DNA of 64,000 nucleotides, from NCBI RefSeq assembly GCF_009937955.1, contig NZ_AP018439.1:5828001-5892000 (forward strand), written 5' to 3'. This document shows positions 26,846 through 37,075 of this stretch, piece after piece. The position numbers and the translations under genes were made by a program. The notes under the pieces are model-generated. The model was not told the DNA's origin. It saw only the letters and a list, made by a program, of their open reading frames with translations, and did not search any database. This DNA is from Undibacterium sp. KW1 (lineage in GTDB: Bacteria; Pseudomonadota; Gammaproteobacteria; Burkholderiales; Burkholderiaceae_D). Each line of letters starts with the position of its first letter. Within the stretch, counting starts at the first letter, position 1.

Positions 26846-28030
26846 TTAACTGGCCTTGACCGTCTGATAGGCTGCGACAGTATTGCGTACGCAGGCATCC
26901 CAGGTCAGCTCGGCAGCACGTTGCAAGCCACGTGCTTTGGCCATGCTGCGCCATTCTTCGTCTTCCAGCGCCTGGCGCAAGCCATCACGGATGGAATTCA
27001 CATCCGCCGGGTCTACCAGCATGGCGGCACCAGCGGCGACTTCCGGCATGGAAGAACAATTCGAAGTCAATACAGGTACGCCACTGGCCATCGCTTCAGC
27101 GATAGGTAAACCAAAACCTTCATACCAGGATGGATAGGTGAACAAGCGGCAACCGGCATATAAAACCGGCAGCAATTGCTGATCGACGAAACCCAGGTAT
27201 TTGATCCAGCCTTCACGCTGGCCTTTTTCTATGTCGTCATGAATGGCTTCACTCTGCCAGCCCTCACCACCGACCAGCACCAGCGGCCAGCGCTGGCGCA
27301 TGGCGTCTGGCAAGGCACGATAGGCTGCCAGCAAATGTGTCAGGTTCTTGCGCGGTTCTATGGTAGAGACAAAGAAACTATAGCCATCTGGCTGCAAACC
27401 AAATTCATGCAAGACTGGTGCAGTCTCTTCCGGGGTATAGGGATGAAACACTTCATCGACCCCCAGCAAGACAGCACGCACCTGCTCAGGGCCCAGGCTG
27501 AATTCCTGCATCACTTCATCGCGCGTTGCCAGGGAGTCGGTTAACACCAGGCTGGCGCGGTTTATCGCTTCTGGAATGGCTTTCCGCATGCGGTCTATCC
27601 TGGCCTTGGGATGCCACTGCGGATAACGGTAAATCGACAGGTCATGCACTGTCACTACGCTGGGTAAACGGGTTTTGGGTACAAAATAATTCGGCCCATG
27701 GAAAAGACCGTCCTGCACACCATTCAACTGGCGGCCAGCAAGCAGGGGCAGTAATTTGCCATACAACCGCGCCACCATGGGCAGTTGCCCCAGTTGACGG
27801 CGCAGGCGGCTTTTGTAACTGGCTTTGGCTGATGCCGCAGGTACCGCTCCCGCTGTGCCTGCGCTGGCAGGCTGATCCATACGCGGCAAGTCGCGCCAGA
27901 AACCATCTGACAAATAGCGCACTGACTCTATCTCTGCCTGCATGGGCAGGCGTGTGGCAAGTTCCCATGCGTATCTGCCTATACCAGCCAGCGGTGGATG
28001 TATGGCCTCGATAGACAGGACGACGTTCAT
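26846..28030 (-). CDS. GT4 glycosyltransferase (WbpY-like)
   Basis: A 394-residue GT-B family 4 enzyme. The start MNVVLSIEAIHPPLAGIGRY contains the acceptor glycine loop; YSFFVSTIEPRKNLTHLLAA begins the donor half; and PSWYEGFGLPIAEAMASGVP holds the E-x7-E donor site. It resembles WbpY-type D-rhamnosyltransferases. I chose the ATG at 28030 because it overlaps the rmd stop (ATGA) and puts the family motif at the N-terminus; the open frame upstream lies within rmd. It probably extends the D-rhamnose polysaccharide together with its neighbour and the three-module enzyme. Confidence 0.87.
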   Translation of the reverse strand: MNVVLSIEAIHPPLAGIGRYAWELATRLPMQAEIESVRYLSDGFWRDLPRMDQPASAGTAGAVPAASAKASYKSRLRRQLGQLPMVARLYGKLLPLLAGRQLNGVQDGLFHGPNYFVPKTRLPSVVTVHDLSIYRYPQWHPKARIDRMRKAIPEAINRASLVLTDSLATRDEVMQEFSLGPEQVRAVLLGVDEVFHPYTPEETAPVLHEFGLQPDGYSFFVSTIEPRKNLTHLLAAYRALPDAMRQRWPLVLVGGEGWQSEAIHDDIEKGQREGWIKYLGFVDQQLLPVLYAGCRLFTYPSWYEGFGLPIAEAMASGVPVLTSNCSSMPEVAAGAAMLVDPADVNSIRDGLRQALEDEEWRSMAKARGLQRAAELTWDACVRNTVAAYQTVKAS

Positions 28031-28931
28031 GTTGCGTCCTCGTGTTGCAGCATCCAGGCCAGTGTATCGCGCAAGGTGATAGCAGGCAGCTCGCCTATGC
28101 AAGCTTGCAAACGCTGCCCATTACCCATGAGTTTATGCACTTCATTGGCACGCACAAAGGCAGGGTTCACATGCACCTTGATTTCATAGCCAGCAAGTTC
28201 ACTGGCCATTTGCAATACCGAGCGCAAGGTGTATGCAGTGCCGGAACAGATATTGAAAGTCTGGCCTGCAGGTGCTTGCTCCAGCAAACGGGCATAGGCC
28301 CTGGCGACAGTACGTACGTCAGAAAAATCCCTGGCAACATCCAGGTTGCCAAGTTCTATATCGGTAGCCTTGCGGCGGTAATGGTTGATGATTTTAGGCA
28401 GCAGGAAATTTTCTGTCTGGCCTACACCGGTGTAATTGAAGGGGCGTGTCACGATGATGGGCAGCTTGTCCATCCACAGACGTGCCACATGCTCCATTGC
28501 CAGTTTGCTGACGCCATAATCATTGGCGGGCTGCGCTGGTTCGGTTTCGGCAATTACTTCTGTACGGGTATTGCCATAGATATTGGCACTGCTGGCGACC
28601 AGCACGGCCCGCGGCTTTTTCTCCAGGCTGGCCAGCGCTTCCAGCAGGTTGCGTGTACCAAGCACATTGACGCGGTAAATTTCTGCTGCGTCGCCATGGG
28701 CAACAAAAGAAATGGCGGCAAGATGGGCAACCACATCGGGCTGTATTTCTGCCACCAGCTCGGCCAAGCGCTGCTTGTCACTCAGATCGACGGCAAAATT
28801 GTCCTGCCCGGGTGCTTCTGCTCCGTGGGTAGTACCAAAAACCCGGTAACCAGCCTCTTTTAATTCTTGCGCCAGATAACGACCTGTAAATCCCTTGATA
28901 CCTGTGATCAGGGCGCGTGGCATCGCAGACA

Positions 28932-28932
<1 letters not shown>
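28027..28932 (-). CDS. rmd: GDP-6-deoxy-D-mannose (GDP-4-keto-6-deoxymannose) reductase
   Basis: A 301-residue extended short-chain dehydrogenase. It has the NAD(P) loop ITGIKGFTGRYLAQEL, the serine-rich strand VLVASSANIYGN and the catalytic YGVSKLAMEH (Y-x3-K). Rmd reduces GDP-4-keto-6-deoxy-D-mannose to GDP-D-rhamnose. The length, the lack of epimerase features of fucose synthases (Fcl), and direct coupling to gmd (four-base ATGA overlap) favour Rmd. It is followed by a glycosyltransferase that also overlaps by four bases. A start three codons later is possible. The product makes D-rhamnose the likely main sugar of this polysaccharide. Confidence 0.9.
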
Positions 28933-29969
<1,037 letters not shown>

Positions 29970-30063
29970 TCAAGAAAACCTCTTCGCCGCAGCGAACATT
30001 CAAAATTCTTCGTTCAAAATTCTTTTTGCTAACCAGATAATGGACTGCTACTTTGAATCCATC

Positions 30064-30079
30064 TGTGACCGTGATCACA
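30064..30079. promoter_or_regulatory. perfect CRP-type binding site upstream of gmd
   Basis: TGTGACCGTGATCACA matches TGTGA-N6-TCACA at every fixed position. Exactly 22 nt leftward lies ATTATCTG (minus strand, 30034-30041), the same octamer at the same distance as at the S-layer gene. The gmd start is about 102 bp from the site centre. Confidence 0.7.
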
Positions 30080-30222
30080 ATTTATCCACAGTTGCACAGT
30101 ATACAATGACTGTTCGCCGCACTGCGGAAATTTAATGCAAGCGCATGTAAGTGATACTACGCAAGGGCAGGCAAACCACGGTCACAGTCTTAATTGCCAG
30201 TTAATTTTTTAATATCATTTAC

Positions 30223-30894
30223 TCAATCAGCCAAAGCGCCATAGCGTTTGCGGTAAGCAGCGACTGCCTCTTTATATTGCGACAACTGCGCGTCACCACC
30301 AGCAACTGACAGATAATCAAATAAATCATTCAGGCTGGCGATCGAAACCACAGGCATGTCATACGCCTTGCCGACTTCCTGCGCTGCCGAATGCACAGAC
30401 AGGGCATCATCCTTGCCAGAACGCTCCATGCGGTCCAGCGCGATCAGCACTGCACTCGGGGTAGCGCCAGCATGACGGATCAAATCGACCGATTCACGTA
30501 CTGAAGTACCGGCAGAAATAACGTCATCAATAATCACGACCTTGCCTGCCAGTTTGGCGCCAACGATGTTGCCACCTTCGCCATGGTCCTTGGCTTCCTT
30601 GCGGTTATACGCAAAAGGTACATTCCTGCCCATGCGTGCCAGTGCCACTGCAGTAGCCGAAGCGAGGGTAATACCCTTGTAGGCGGGGCCAAACAGCATG
30701 TCAAATTCCAGGCCGGAATCGAGCAGCGTGCGGGCATAAAAATCAGCGATGCGGCCAAGATTGGCACCATCATTGAATAAACCTGCATTAAAAAAATAGG
30801 GGGAGGTACGCCCGGCTTTGGTGACAAATTCGCCAAAGCGTATCACTCCAGCCTCGACTGAAAACTGTATAAAATCTTGTCTCAAAGTACTCAA
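30223..30894 (-). CDS. pyrE: orotate phosphoribosyltransferase
   Basis: A 223-residue enzyme of pyrimidine synthesis that joins orotate to PRPP to give OMP. Visible are the orotate-side GRTSPYFFNAGLFNDG, FGPAYKGITLAS, the flexible-loop YNRKEAKDHGEGG and the PRPP motif VVIIDDVISAGTSV. Full length. It is transcribed leftward towards the gmd promoter region. In related genomes, as far as I remember, pyrE lies next to the exonuclease III gene; here glycosyltransferase genes lie between them. Confidence 0.96.
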   Translation of the reverse strand: MSTLRQDFIQFSVEAGVIRFGEFVTKAGRTSPYFFNAGLFNDGANLGRIADFYARTLLDSGLEFDMLFGPAYKGITLASATAVALARMGRNVPFAYNRKEAKDHGEGGNIVGAKLAGKVVIIDDVISAGTSVRESVDLIRHAGATPSAVLIALDRMERSGKDDALSVHSAAQEVGKAYDMPVVSIASLNDLFDYLSVAGGDAQLSQYKEAVAAYRKRYGALAD

Positions 30895-30976
30895 AATAAC
30901 CCCAATCCTTATAATTTATGCCGTTTACTGCAGTTTTGCGCCAAACCTAGAGCATAACATGCGTGCATATTTGAAT

Positions 30977-33553
30977 TTAGTCTGTTTCAAGTGGCAAAAC
31001 CGCTAAAAATTCTGCCAGCAGGGCTGGAGACGCTGACAAATCCACCATATTTGCCTGCATTTGAGCAGCAATAGCGTGACAAGTGACGCCAAGTTGCTGT
31101 AATTGCATGGTCTGCATTTGCAAATCTTTACATCCGGATAAATCCAGATACAAGTCTCCGGCACGCACTGTGACGAAATCATCAGCGGGTGCTGGTCCGG
31201 ACAGGGAGAGTTGCTCATAAGTCCAGCTTCTGGCATAGCGAAAGTCCGGGCCTGCATAAAAGACAGGCTCAAAGCGCAAGTCCTGACGGGCGAGTATCAT
31301 GCTTTCCAGAGCAGCTTTCCAGGCTGCAGGCAGCGCCTGTTGCGACTGGCTCCATGCGCCAACATCCAGCATGACCATGCGTTTACCGGGACGCGGTGTG
31401 CTATTGCCGAGATGACGCGCCAGCTCGCGCAAATCATCAATGGCGACCTCTGCCTGCAAATGCGGATGTTGAGGCGACACTGCCGGGATGTCGGCAATGG
31501 CCGACAGACTGCGGTGCATGCGGGCAGCCGTTTCGGTCTGCGCAAATTCTTCTATCGCTTCCGCATAACTGCGTGCAATCAATGCAGGTGCATGATGTGC
31601 CTGCACAAACTGCCTGGCGGCCTGGCCTGTCAGTTGGCTACTCTTGCTGTCCTCATGCAATTTGCCGATGGCCTGCAAGAGTTCTGCCTGCGTAAACTGG
31701 TCAGGCATGCCCAGCACGGCATCTGCTGGCAACTCTGCCATGGCACCGTTGCGGTTCAGGATCACGGGCAGGCCATAGGCCATGCACTCAAGGACAGCGG
31801 CGGAAGTTTCGCCCCTTGACAGCGTGCGCAACTGCACGGCACCGTCGGCGGCCTGCAGATATAAGGCAAATTCTTCTGCGGTGGTAAAGCCGGTGATACG
31901 CACTCGCTCGCCATTGCCGATGCGCTTTTGCAGTTGCGCGCCATATTCACCCGGATCATTTTTGCCTACAAAAACCAGATGACAATGTGCGTCCTTGCTG
32001 AGAGCGGATTCCAGCCAGGCATCCAGCAAGACATGATTGAGTTTGGTCGGCCCCAACATGCCAAAGCTGCACAAGACAAAATCCTGTTCGCCCAGTCCGA
32101 GTTTTTTGCGGGCGAGCTGCCTGTCAGATGCGGCTGGAATGCGGCGCAGCAAAGGCACTTGCTGCCATTGGCAGGCAGGCCAGCCTGTCAGCCAGGTACG
32201 CGCCAGTTCCCGGGCATAGGCAGAATGGACAATCACGCCCTCAGCACGCTCCAGTATGCTACTGCTACAAGGGTATTTAGCCATTACCACCTTGTAATCC
32301 ACCGCGTCGCGTCTTTCCAGCAAGGCCGCATAGCCGTGGGATAGATACAGATGTTGTGCCCATAAGCCAGGCATGAGTGAACTCATCTCCAGATTGGCGA
32401 GAGCGTCACTCAAAAAGTAATCATGCAAGACCACGGTGCCAGGATAGCTGGCAAACAATGGGTACATATAGGCATGCGCAGGAGAATTACCAAAATGATA
32501 GAGCACACGGTCAAAGCTGGCCGCATTGGCTGTGAACCACTCGCTGTCGTGTATGGCAAAGTTGGCTGTCAGCCAAGGTGCATTGACTTCACTTTGTTGG
32601 GTAATCAGGGTGATGTCGTAATAATCGGCGAGCTCAGGCAGCAGGTCTGCGCTGTAACTCGCAATACCTGACGCCACCTGCGGTAAAGGCGAGACATAAG
32701 CCAGCCTGGGTTTGATCACTGGCAGGCAAACATGGACTTTGGCTGCCGCTATTTGCTGAAGATGCGCATGGCTGGCTTCAATCGCGCGCAAGGCCTTGTT
32801 AGCCGAGGCATCCCACGAGAATTTCTTCGATTGCTGCAAACCATGTTCGCGCAAGCGGGCAGCGAATTCTGGCTGCTCCAGTACCTGCAAGATTTTCGCC
32901 GTAATGGCCTTGATGTCTCTGGGGTCAAACAAGGCTTCGGGGCATTCCAGCACTTCAGGCAGGCTGCTGGTATTGGCTGCAATGACAGGCGCACCGCAGC
33001 ACATGGCTTCCAGCGCGGGCAAACCAAAACCTTCATGCCAGGAAGGGAAGACAAATAATTTGCAATCCTGGTATAGCAGCGGCAAATCTTCATCCGGTAC
33101 AAAACCGGTCAATATGATTTCATCCTCTGCCAGTCCTAGTTGTGTGATCAGCGCTGCAATACGCTCACGGTCTGCTTTTTGTACGCTGCAGACGATCGCC
33201 AACTGGTGTTGCTGGCGCACTGCCACAGGCAAACCGGCATAGGCCTGGATGAGGCCATCGATATTCTTGCGTATATCGATACCGCCGGTATACATCACCA
33301 TATCGCGGGTAATGCCATAGCGCGCGCGCAAGGCCTGCATGGCTTCATCACTGCAACTGCGCAACTGGAAATGCTCATCTACGGCAGACGAAATGCTGAC
33401 CACGCGCTCTGGTGACAACTGCAACAAATCCATGCCTTCCTGGCGCGACGAATCAGAGATCGCCAGCAGTAAATCAGCCCGTTTGAGACTGGCCAGCTTG
33501 CGGTAATACCAGGCCCTTTGTGCCGGATCGTTGAGGTACTGCTTGTCGTACAT
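30977..33553 (-). CDS. glycosyltransferase, downstream piece of a frameshifted gene
   Basis: An 858-codon frame that begins inside a GT4 fold. It starts at MYDKQYLNDPAQRAWYYRKL, which in intact relatives continues the preceding ...TLYDLIP segment encoded in another frame at 33553-33981. Residues about 1-265 finish the first GT-B module (MVMYTGGIDIRKNIDGLIQA, PSWHEGFGLPALEAM). About 285-640 are a second GT4 module (LAYVSPLPQVASGIASYSAD, FGMLGPTKLNHVLLDAW, TSAAVLECMAYGLPVILN). About 650-858 is a tail that I do not recognise. A missing base in the run at 33556-33559 explains the break. TGATG lets ribosomes restart here, but the first module would be split. Function as one enzyme is doubtful unless the base is a sequencing error. 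Confidence 0.8.
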   Translation of the reverse strand: MYDKQYLNDPAQRAWYYRKLASLKRADLLLAISDSSRQEGMDLLQLSPERVVSISSAVDEHFQLRSCSDEAMQALRARYGITRDMVMYTGGIDIRKNIDGLIQAYAGLPVAVRQQHQLAIVCSVQKADRERIAALITQLGLAEDEIILTGFVPDEDLPLLYQDCKLFVFPSWHEGFGLPALEAMCCGAPVIAANTSSLPEVLECPEALFDPRDIKAITAKILQVLEQPEFAARLREHGLQQSKKFSWDASANKALRAIEASHAHLQQIAAAKVHVCLPVIKPRLAYVSPLPQVASGIASYSADLLPELADYYDITLITQQSEVNAPWLTANFAIHDSEWFTANAASFDRVLYHFGNSPAHAYMYPLFASYPGTVVLHDYFLSDALANLEMSSLMPGLWAQHLYLSHGYAALLERRDAVDYKVVMAKYPCSSSILERAEGVIVHSAYARELARTWLTGWPACQWQQVPLLRRIPAASDRQLARKKLGLGEQDFVLCSFGMLGPTKLNHVLLDAWLESALSKDAHCHLVFVGKNDPGEYGAQLQKRIGNGERVRITGFTTAEEFALYLQAADGAVQLRTLSRGETSAAVLECMAYGLPVILNRNGAMAELPADAVLGMPDQFTQAELLQAIGKLHEDSKSSQLTGQAARQFVQAHHAPALIARSYAEAIEEFAQTETAARMHRSLSAIADIPAVSPQHPHLQAEVAIDDLRELARHLGNSTPRPGKRMVMLDVGAWSQSQQALPAAWKAALESMILARQDLRFEPVFYAGPDFRYARSWTYEQLSLSGPAPADDFVTVRAGDLYLDLSGCKDLQMQTMQLQQLGVTCHAIAAQMQANMVDLSASPALLAEFLAVLPLETD

Positions 33554-33981
33554 CAGGGGATCAGATCATACAATGTCACTGCTGTCGGTATGTGCTCACC
33601 GGATATCGCAACACTGGATACCGCATCATCGCCCGAGCCTTCAAACAGGCTGGTGACGTGAACAAAATCAGGACGCAAGGCTGCCAGCCCCTGTTCCCTG
33701 AGTATTTCTGCAGCACGGCTGCGCCAGTAATTTTGCGGCACCAGTTCGGCCACCGGGCCGGGTGCGCCCCAGATGACGATACGTTCTTGCGGCACCATCC
33801 CTGAGAAAGCCTCACGCAGCGGCAATATGGTTTCAGGAAACAGGCTGCTGAGCATCAGCCATATCTCGTGGTCACCTGCATTGCGTACCATGGCCTTGGC
33901 CAGCGCCAGTGAATAGCGGCCTATGCCACGATGGCGGCTACCAGTGGATTGACAAGCTTGTAAATCAATAACGATACGCAT
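33553..33981 (-). CDS. glycosyltransferase N-terminal piece, frameshifted
   Basis: A 142-codon frame holding only the beginning of a GT-B family 4 enzyme: MRIVIDLQACQSTGSRHRGI with the acceptor loop RGIGRYSLALAKAM, ending ...AVTLYDLIP at a TGA that overlaps the next ATG. In full-length relatives this joins directly to LMYDKQYL. Reading ATC CCC CTG ATG instead of ATC CCC TGA TG would restore one frame of about 1001 residues covering 30977-33981. So this is the 5' part of the same gene, not a separate protein. The ribosome site before the ATG is weak. It follows the 92-residue gene by 14 bp. Confidence 0.75.
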   Translation of the reverse strand: MRIVIDLQACQSTGSRHRGIGRYSLALAKAMVRNAGDHEIWLMLSSLFPETILPLREAFSGMVPQERIVIWGAPGPVAELVPQNYWRSRAAEILREQGLAALRPDFVHVTSLFEGSGDDAVSSVAISGEHIPTAVTLYDLIP

Positions 33982-33995
33982 GTTGGGATAGTCGT

Positions 33996-34274
33996 TTACT
34001 TTTGTCGGTTGCGGCTATGCTTCCTGCGGCTTTGCAGCTCATTCAGGATACGTTTGCCTTCTTCATTGAGCCGGTCTGGCATGGCCTCTGATGCCCTTGC
34101 CTTTACGGCCTTGACAGGCATGAGCTTCTTGAGCAAAGCCCTGATATCCCGCAGCAATTTGGGCAGGCCGCCACTCTTTAACAGTTGCACTGCATAGCGC
34201 AGGGGAGCGGTCAGTTTCCAGGAGGTACTGGCATAGACCGCATTGAGTTCAGCACGTAATTGATCTTCGGTCAT
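33996..34274 (-). CDS. small protein with the SWKLTAPLR motif of polysaccharide-cluster proteins
   Basis: A 92-residue basic protein. The segment LNAVYASTSWKLTAPLRYAV is a motif I know from the ends of coiled-coil regions in many glycosyltransferases and methyltransferases of polysaccharide clusters, normally as part of a bigger protein. Here it stands alone, followed by a charged helix (LLRDIRALLKKLM) and a Lys/Arg-rich tail. It could be a remnant of a larger gene or a small helper of the following glycosyltransferase. I cannot assign a function. It is probably the first gene of a short leftward operon. Confidence 0.55.
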   Translation of the reverse strand: MTEDQLRAELNAVYASTSWKLTAPLRYAVQLLKSGGLPKLLRDIRALLKKLMPVKAVKARASEAMPDRLNEEGKRILNELQSRRKHSRNRQK

Positions 34275-34411
34275 GATTGGGCAAAAGCCGGGCTACGCTG
34301 TGGGAAAAGTAGGCAAGTATAAACTATCTGCAGGCTTTCTCCCTCCAAATACACGGACTGCCGCACTATCTGGTATGCTTTCTATCCCACTTTAAGTCAC
34401 TACTTACCAGC

Positions 34412-35185
34412 ATGACTAAAATCATCTCTGCCAACCTGAATGGCATACGCTCCGCCGCCAAAAAAGGCTTTTTTGAGTGGATGCAAAAAGAAAACCCTGA
34501 CGTCGTCTGCGTGCAGGAGCTGAAAGCCCAGGAAGCGGACATGACGCCAGACTTCCTGAATCCGCACCAATATCATGGGCATTTTCATTATGCCGAGAAA
34601 AAGGGCTATTCCGGTGTTGGCGTGTATAGCAAAAAGGAACCGGACGCCGTCGTCATCGGTTTTGGCAGTCCGGAGTTCGATGCTGAAGGCCGCTATGTGC
34701 GCTGTGATTTTGGCAAGCTGTCGGTGATATCCCTGTATTGCCCCTCCGGCTCATCCTCGCCTGAACGGCAGGAAGCCAAGTTCCGTTTCATGGAATTATT
34801 TTACCCTCACCTGGAGCAACTGATTGCCGAAGGCAGGGAAATCATCATCTGTGGTGACTGGAACATCGCCCACAAAGAGATCGATTTAAAAAACTGGAAG
34901 AGCAATCAAAAAAATTCCGGCTTCTTGCCTGAGGAACGTGCCTGGATGACGCGGCTGTTTGACGAGCAGGGCTGGCTCGACGTTTACCGTCACCTGCATC
35001 CAGAGACAACGGCTGAAGCCTATACCTGGTGGAGTAACCGCGGCCAGGCCTGGGCAAACAATGTGGGTTGGCGCATTGATTACCATGTCGCCACCAGTGG
35101 CATAGGTAAAAAGGCGCACAAGGCGTCAATTTACAAGGAAGCACGTTTCTCTGATCACGCACCGCTGATCATAGAATACAAATAA
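34412..35185 (+). CDS. xth: exodeoxyribonuclease III
   Basis: A 257-residue AP endonuclease / 3'-5' exonuclease for base-excision repair. Family marks are ISANLNGIRSA, the metal-binding glutamate in CVQELKAQ, YSGVGVYS, CGDWNIAHKEIDLKN (Asp and Asn of the active site), RIDYHVAT and the final FSDHAPLIIEY with the catalytic Asp-His. Full length. It is divergent from the glycosyltransferase genes and ends at a good terminator. Confidence 0.95.
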   Translation: MTKIISANLNGIRSAAKKGFFEWMQKENPDVVCVQELKAQEADMTPDFLNPHQYHGHFHYAEKKGYSGVGVYSKKEPDAVVIGFGSPEFDAEGRYVRCDFGKLSVISLYCPSGSSSPERQEAKFRFMELFYPHLEQLIAEGREIIICGDWNIAHKEIDLKNWKSNQKNSGFLPEERAWMTRLFDEQGWLDVYRHLHPETTAEAYTWWSNRGQAWANNVGWRIDYHVATSGIGKKAHKASIYKEARFSDHAPLIIEYK

Positions 35186-35204
35186 GCGCTGAGCCCATCA
35201 TGAG

Positions 35205-35235
35205 AAATGCCCGTCAATTCACTTGACGGGCATTT
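35205..35235. terminator. bidirectional terminator between xth and the nucleotidase gene
   Basis: A 13-bp perfect stem (35205-35217 with 35223-35235), AAATGCCCGTCAA and its complement, followed by a T-run. It lies between convergent genes. Confidence 0.9.
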
Positions 35236-35258
35236 TTTACTTTTGGAATATCTATAGA

Positions 35259-36965
35259 TTAACCAGGTAAACGCTTGACGCGGTCACGCTTGACCTCATT
35301 CAATTTGCTGCCCTGCTCCCGCACATAAGACTCAAAAGCTTCGAGGTCACGACCTATCAACTCTTTGTCTTTGGCTTGCTTGAGCACAGCAAAACCATCA
35401 CCGCCATCGGCCATGAAGCTGTTGACCACCACGCTGTATTGCTGATTCAGGTCCAGCGGTTTGCCCTTGACCCTGACATCTTTGACGCGTTCATTGATCC
35501 CGGCACGAGGGTCGTAGCTGTAACTCAAGGTGTGCGATACAAACAGTTTTTTTGGATCATTGACTTCCCGGCCCGACCATTGCTGCTGTAGCAGCGTCAG
35601 GATTTGTGCGCCTGTCAGCTTCATGCGTACCAGGTTATTGCCAAATGGCTGTACCGCATATAAATCACCATACGATACCGCCACCGGACCGGTTGCCTTG
35701 CCAGACGGCAGGTCACTGCGTATGCCACCGGCATTCATGAAGGCGACATCAGCACCACCCGCATGTTGCCCATGATGCAGCTGGGAGTCAGCAATGATAT
35801 TACCCAGGCTACTGTCAAACACACCTGCTTCACTATTACGTGACAAGGGTGCACTCAGATTGACAATGGGACGCTGGCGCAAACTCGCAGTTTGGGTCGC
35901 CACCTGATCGACCAGTTGCTTTGCGGCGGGGTCAGCCTGCAAGACTTGCTGGTCAATCAGGTGATTGACAGCGACCGCATTGATGACCTGATTGGTCTTG
36001 CGGTCTATCGTCAGGGTTGATTCTGTCAGGAAGGAGCCATAGCTGCGCCCCTGTACCACCAGCCTGCCATCGATCTTGCAGGTATAACCCTGATGTGAAT
36101 GGCCAGAGACCACCAGGCTGATGGCCTTGTCGAGTTTTTTGCTGATCTCTATGATCGGGCCCTGCAAGCCTTCACAGCGATAGCTGGGATCATTCTCTGA
36201 ACCCTTGTAAGTTGCGCCTTCATGTATCAGCACCACGATGGCAGCGACGCCCTGCTTTTGCAGTTCTGGCACATAACGGTTAATCTCCGTTGCCTCATCT
36301 TCAAAACTCAGATGTTTCACTGCATCGCCTGCCACCAGATTGGGTACATCGGCGGTGACCGCACCGATGAAGCCAACCTTGAAGTCACCGACCTGGCGTA
36401 TTACATACGGCGTCAGCCAGGGCTTGTTACTACCAAGTTCATGGATATTAGCACCGAGGTAGGAAAAGCGCGCCCCTTTGAATTCTGCATAGGCGCAACC
36501 TGTTTGCGGACATTCCCCCTTGATTTTGCGTATCAGGTCGGCAGTGCCATTATCAAATTCATGATTACCGACAGCTGTCACCGACAGATCAAGACGGTTC
36601 AGTGCTTCGATGACGGGCTCATCTTTCATCAGTGCTGAACCCATGGGTGAGGCACCAATCAAGTCACCAGCACCAACAAAGATACTGCTGCCCACGGCCT
36701 GGCGGCGTTCTTTGAGCTTGGTAGTCAGATAGGCATAACCACCTGCAGGTACAGAGATTTTTTCACCGGGGCGTGCCGGGTCAGATTTGGTAGCGACATA
36801 GGGCACAGGCTGGTCGGCCTGTAAATTGCCATGGAAATCATTGATACTGAAGATCGTGATATCCGTCGTTGCTGCCTGGTTCGCCGTAAGCATTTTGTCA
36901 GTGCTGGCACAGGAGGCCAACATTACTGCAGCGATGGATATGCTGATTAATTTTAATTTTTGCAT
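35259..36965 (-). CDS. 5'-nucleotidase / metallophosphatase lipoprotein (UshA family)
   Basis: A 568-residue exported enzyme. The N-terminus has a lipoprotein signal with lipobox LASC (Cys about residue 19). The metallophosphatase domain (about 35-330) shows FSINDFHGNL, GAGDLIGASP, AVGNHEFDNG and VVSGHSHQGY, which supply the two-metal ligands. The C-terminal 5'-nucleotidase domain (about 370-540) has MNAGGIRSDLPSG and NSFMADGGDGF for nucleoside binding. It should release nucleosides and phosphate from nucleotides in the periplasm. It lies downstream of, and on the same strand as, a TonB receptor gene whose promoter region carries PurR-like operators, which fits nucleotide scavenging. A terminator separates the two genes. 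Confidence 0.9.
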   Translation of the reverse strand: MQKLKLISISIAAVMLASCASTDKMLTANQAATTDITIFSINDFHGNLQADQPVPYVATKSDPARPGEKISVPAGGYAYLTTKLKERRQAVGSSIFVGAGDLIGASPMGSALMKDEPVIEALNRLDLSVTAVGNHEFDNGTADLIRKIKGECPQTGCAYAEFKGARFSYLGANIHELGSNKPWLTPYVIRQVGDFKVGFIGAVTADVPNLVAGDAVKHLSFEDEATEINRYVPELQKQGVAAIVVLIHEGATYKGSENDPSYRCEGLQGPIIEISKKLDKAISLVVSGHSHQGYTCKIDGRLVVQGRSYGSFLTESTLTIDRKTNQVINAVAVNHLIDQQVLQADPAAKQLVDQVATQTASLRQRPIVNLSAPLSRNSEAGVFDSSLGNIIADSQLHHGQHAGGADVAFMNAGGIRSDLPSGKATGPVAVSYGDLYAVQPFGNNLVRMKLTGAQILTLLQQQWSGREVNDPKKLFVSHTLSYSYDPRAGINERVKDVRVKGKPLDLNQQYSVVVNSFMADGGDGFAVLKQAKDKELIGRDLEAFESYVREQGSKLNEVKRDRVKRLPG

Positions 36966-36993
36966 AGAAAATATTCTTAAATTAAAAAGAATA

Positions 36994-37061
36994 AGGCCTG
37001 CAACAAGTGTTCTTGTTGCAGGCCTGTATCAAGTCTGTGTGGTGAGATTTTGCTTCACCAC
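36994..37061 (-). terminator. double hairpin terminator after the TonB receptor gene
   Basis: Two hairpins follow the receptor stop: 37039-37045 with 37055-37061 (GTGGTGA/TCACCAC), then a 14-bp perfect stem (36994-37007 with 37012-37025). A T-rich stretch follows on the minus strand. Confidence 0.8.
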
Positions 37062-37075
37062 CTCATCCCTCCAGA

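Noticed and set aside
33556..33559. C-tract phase variation in the split glycosyltransferase
   Set aside because: Four identical bases are too short for a slippage switch; decay or sequence error is more likely.
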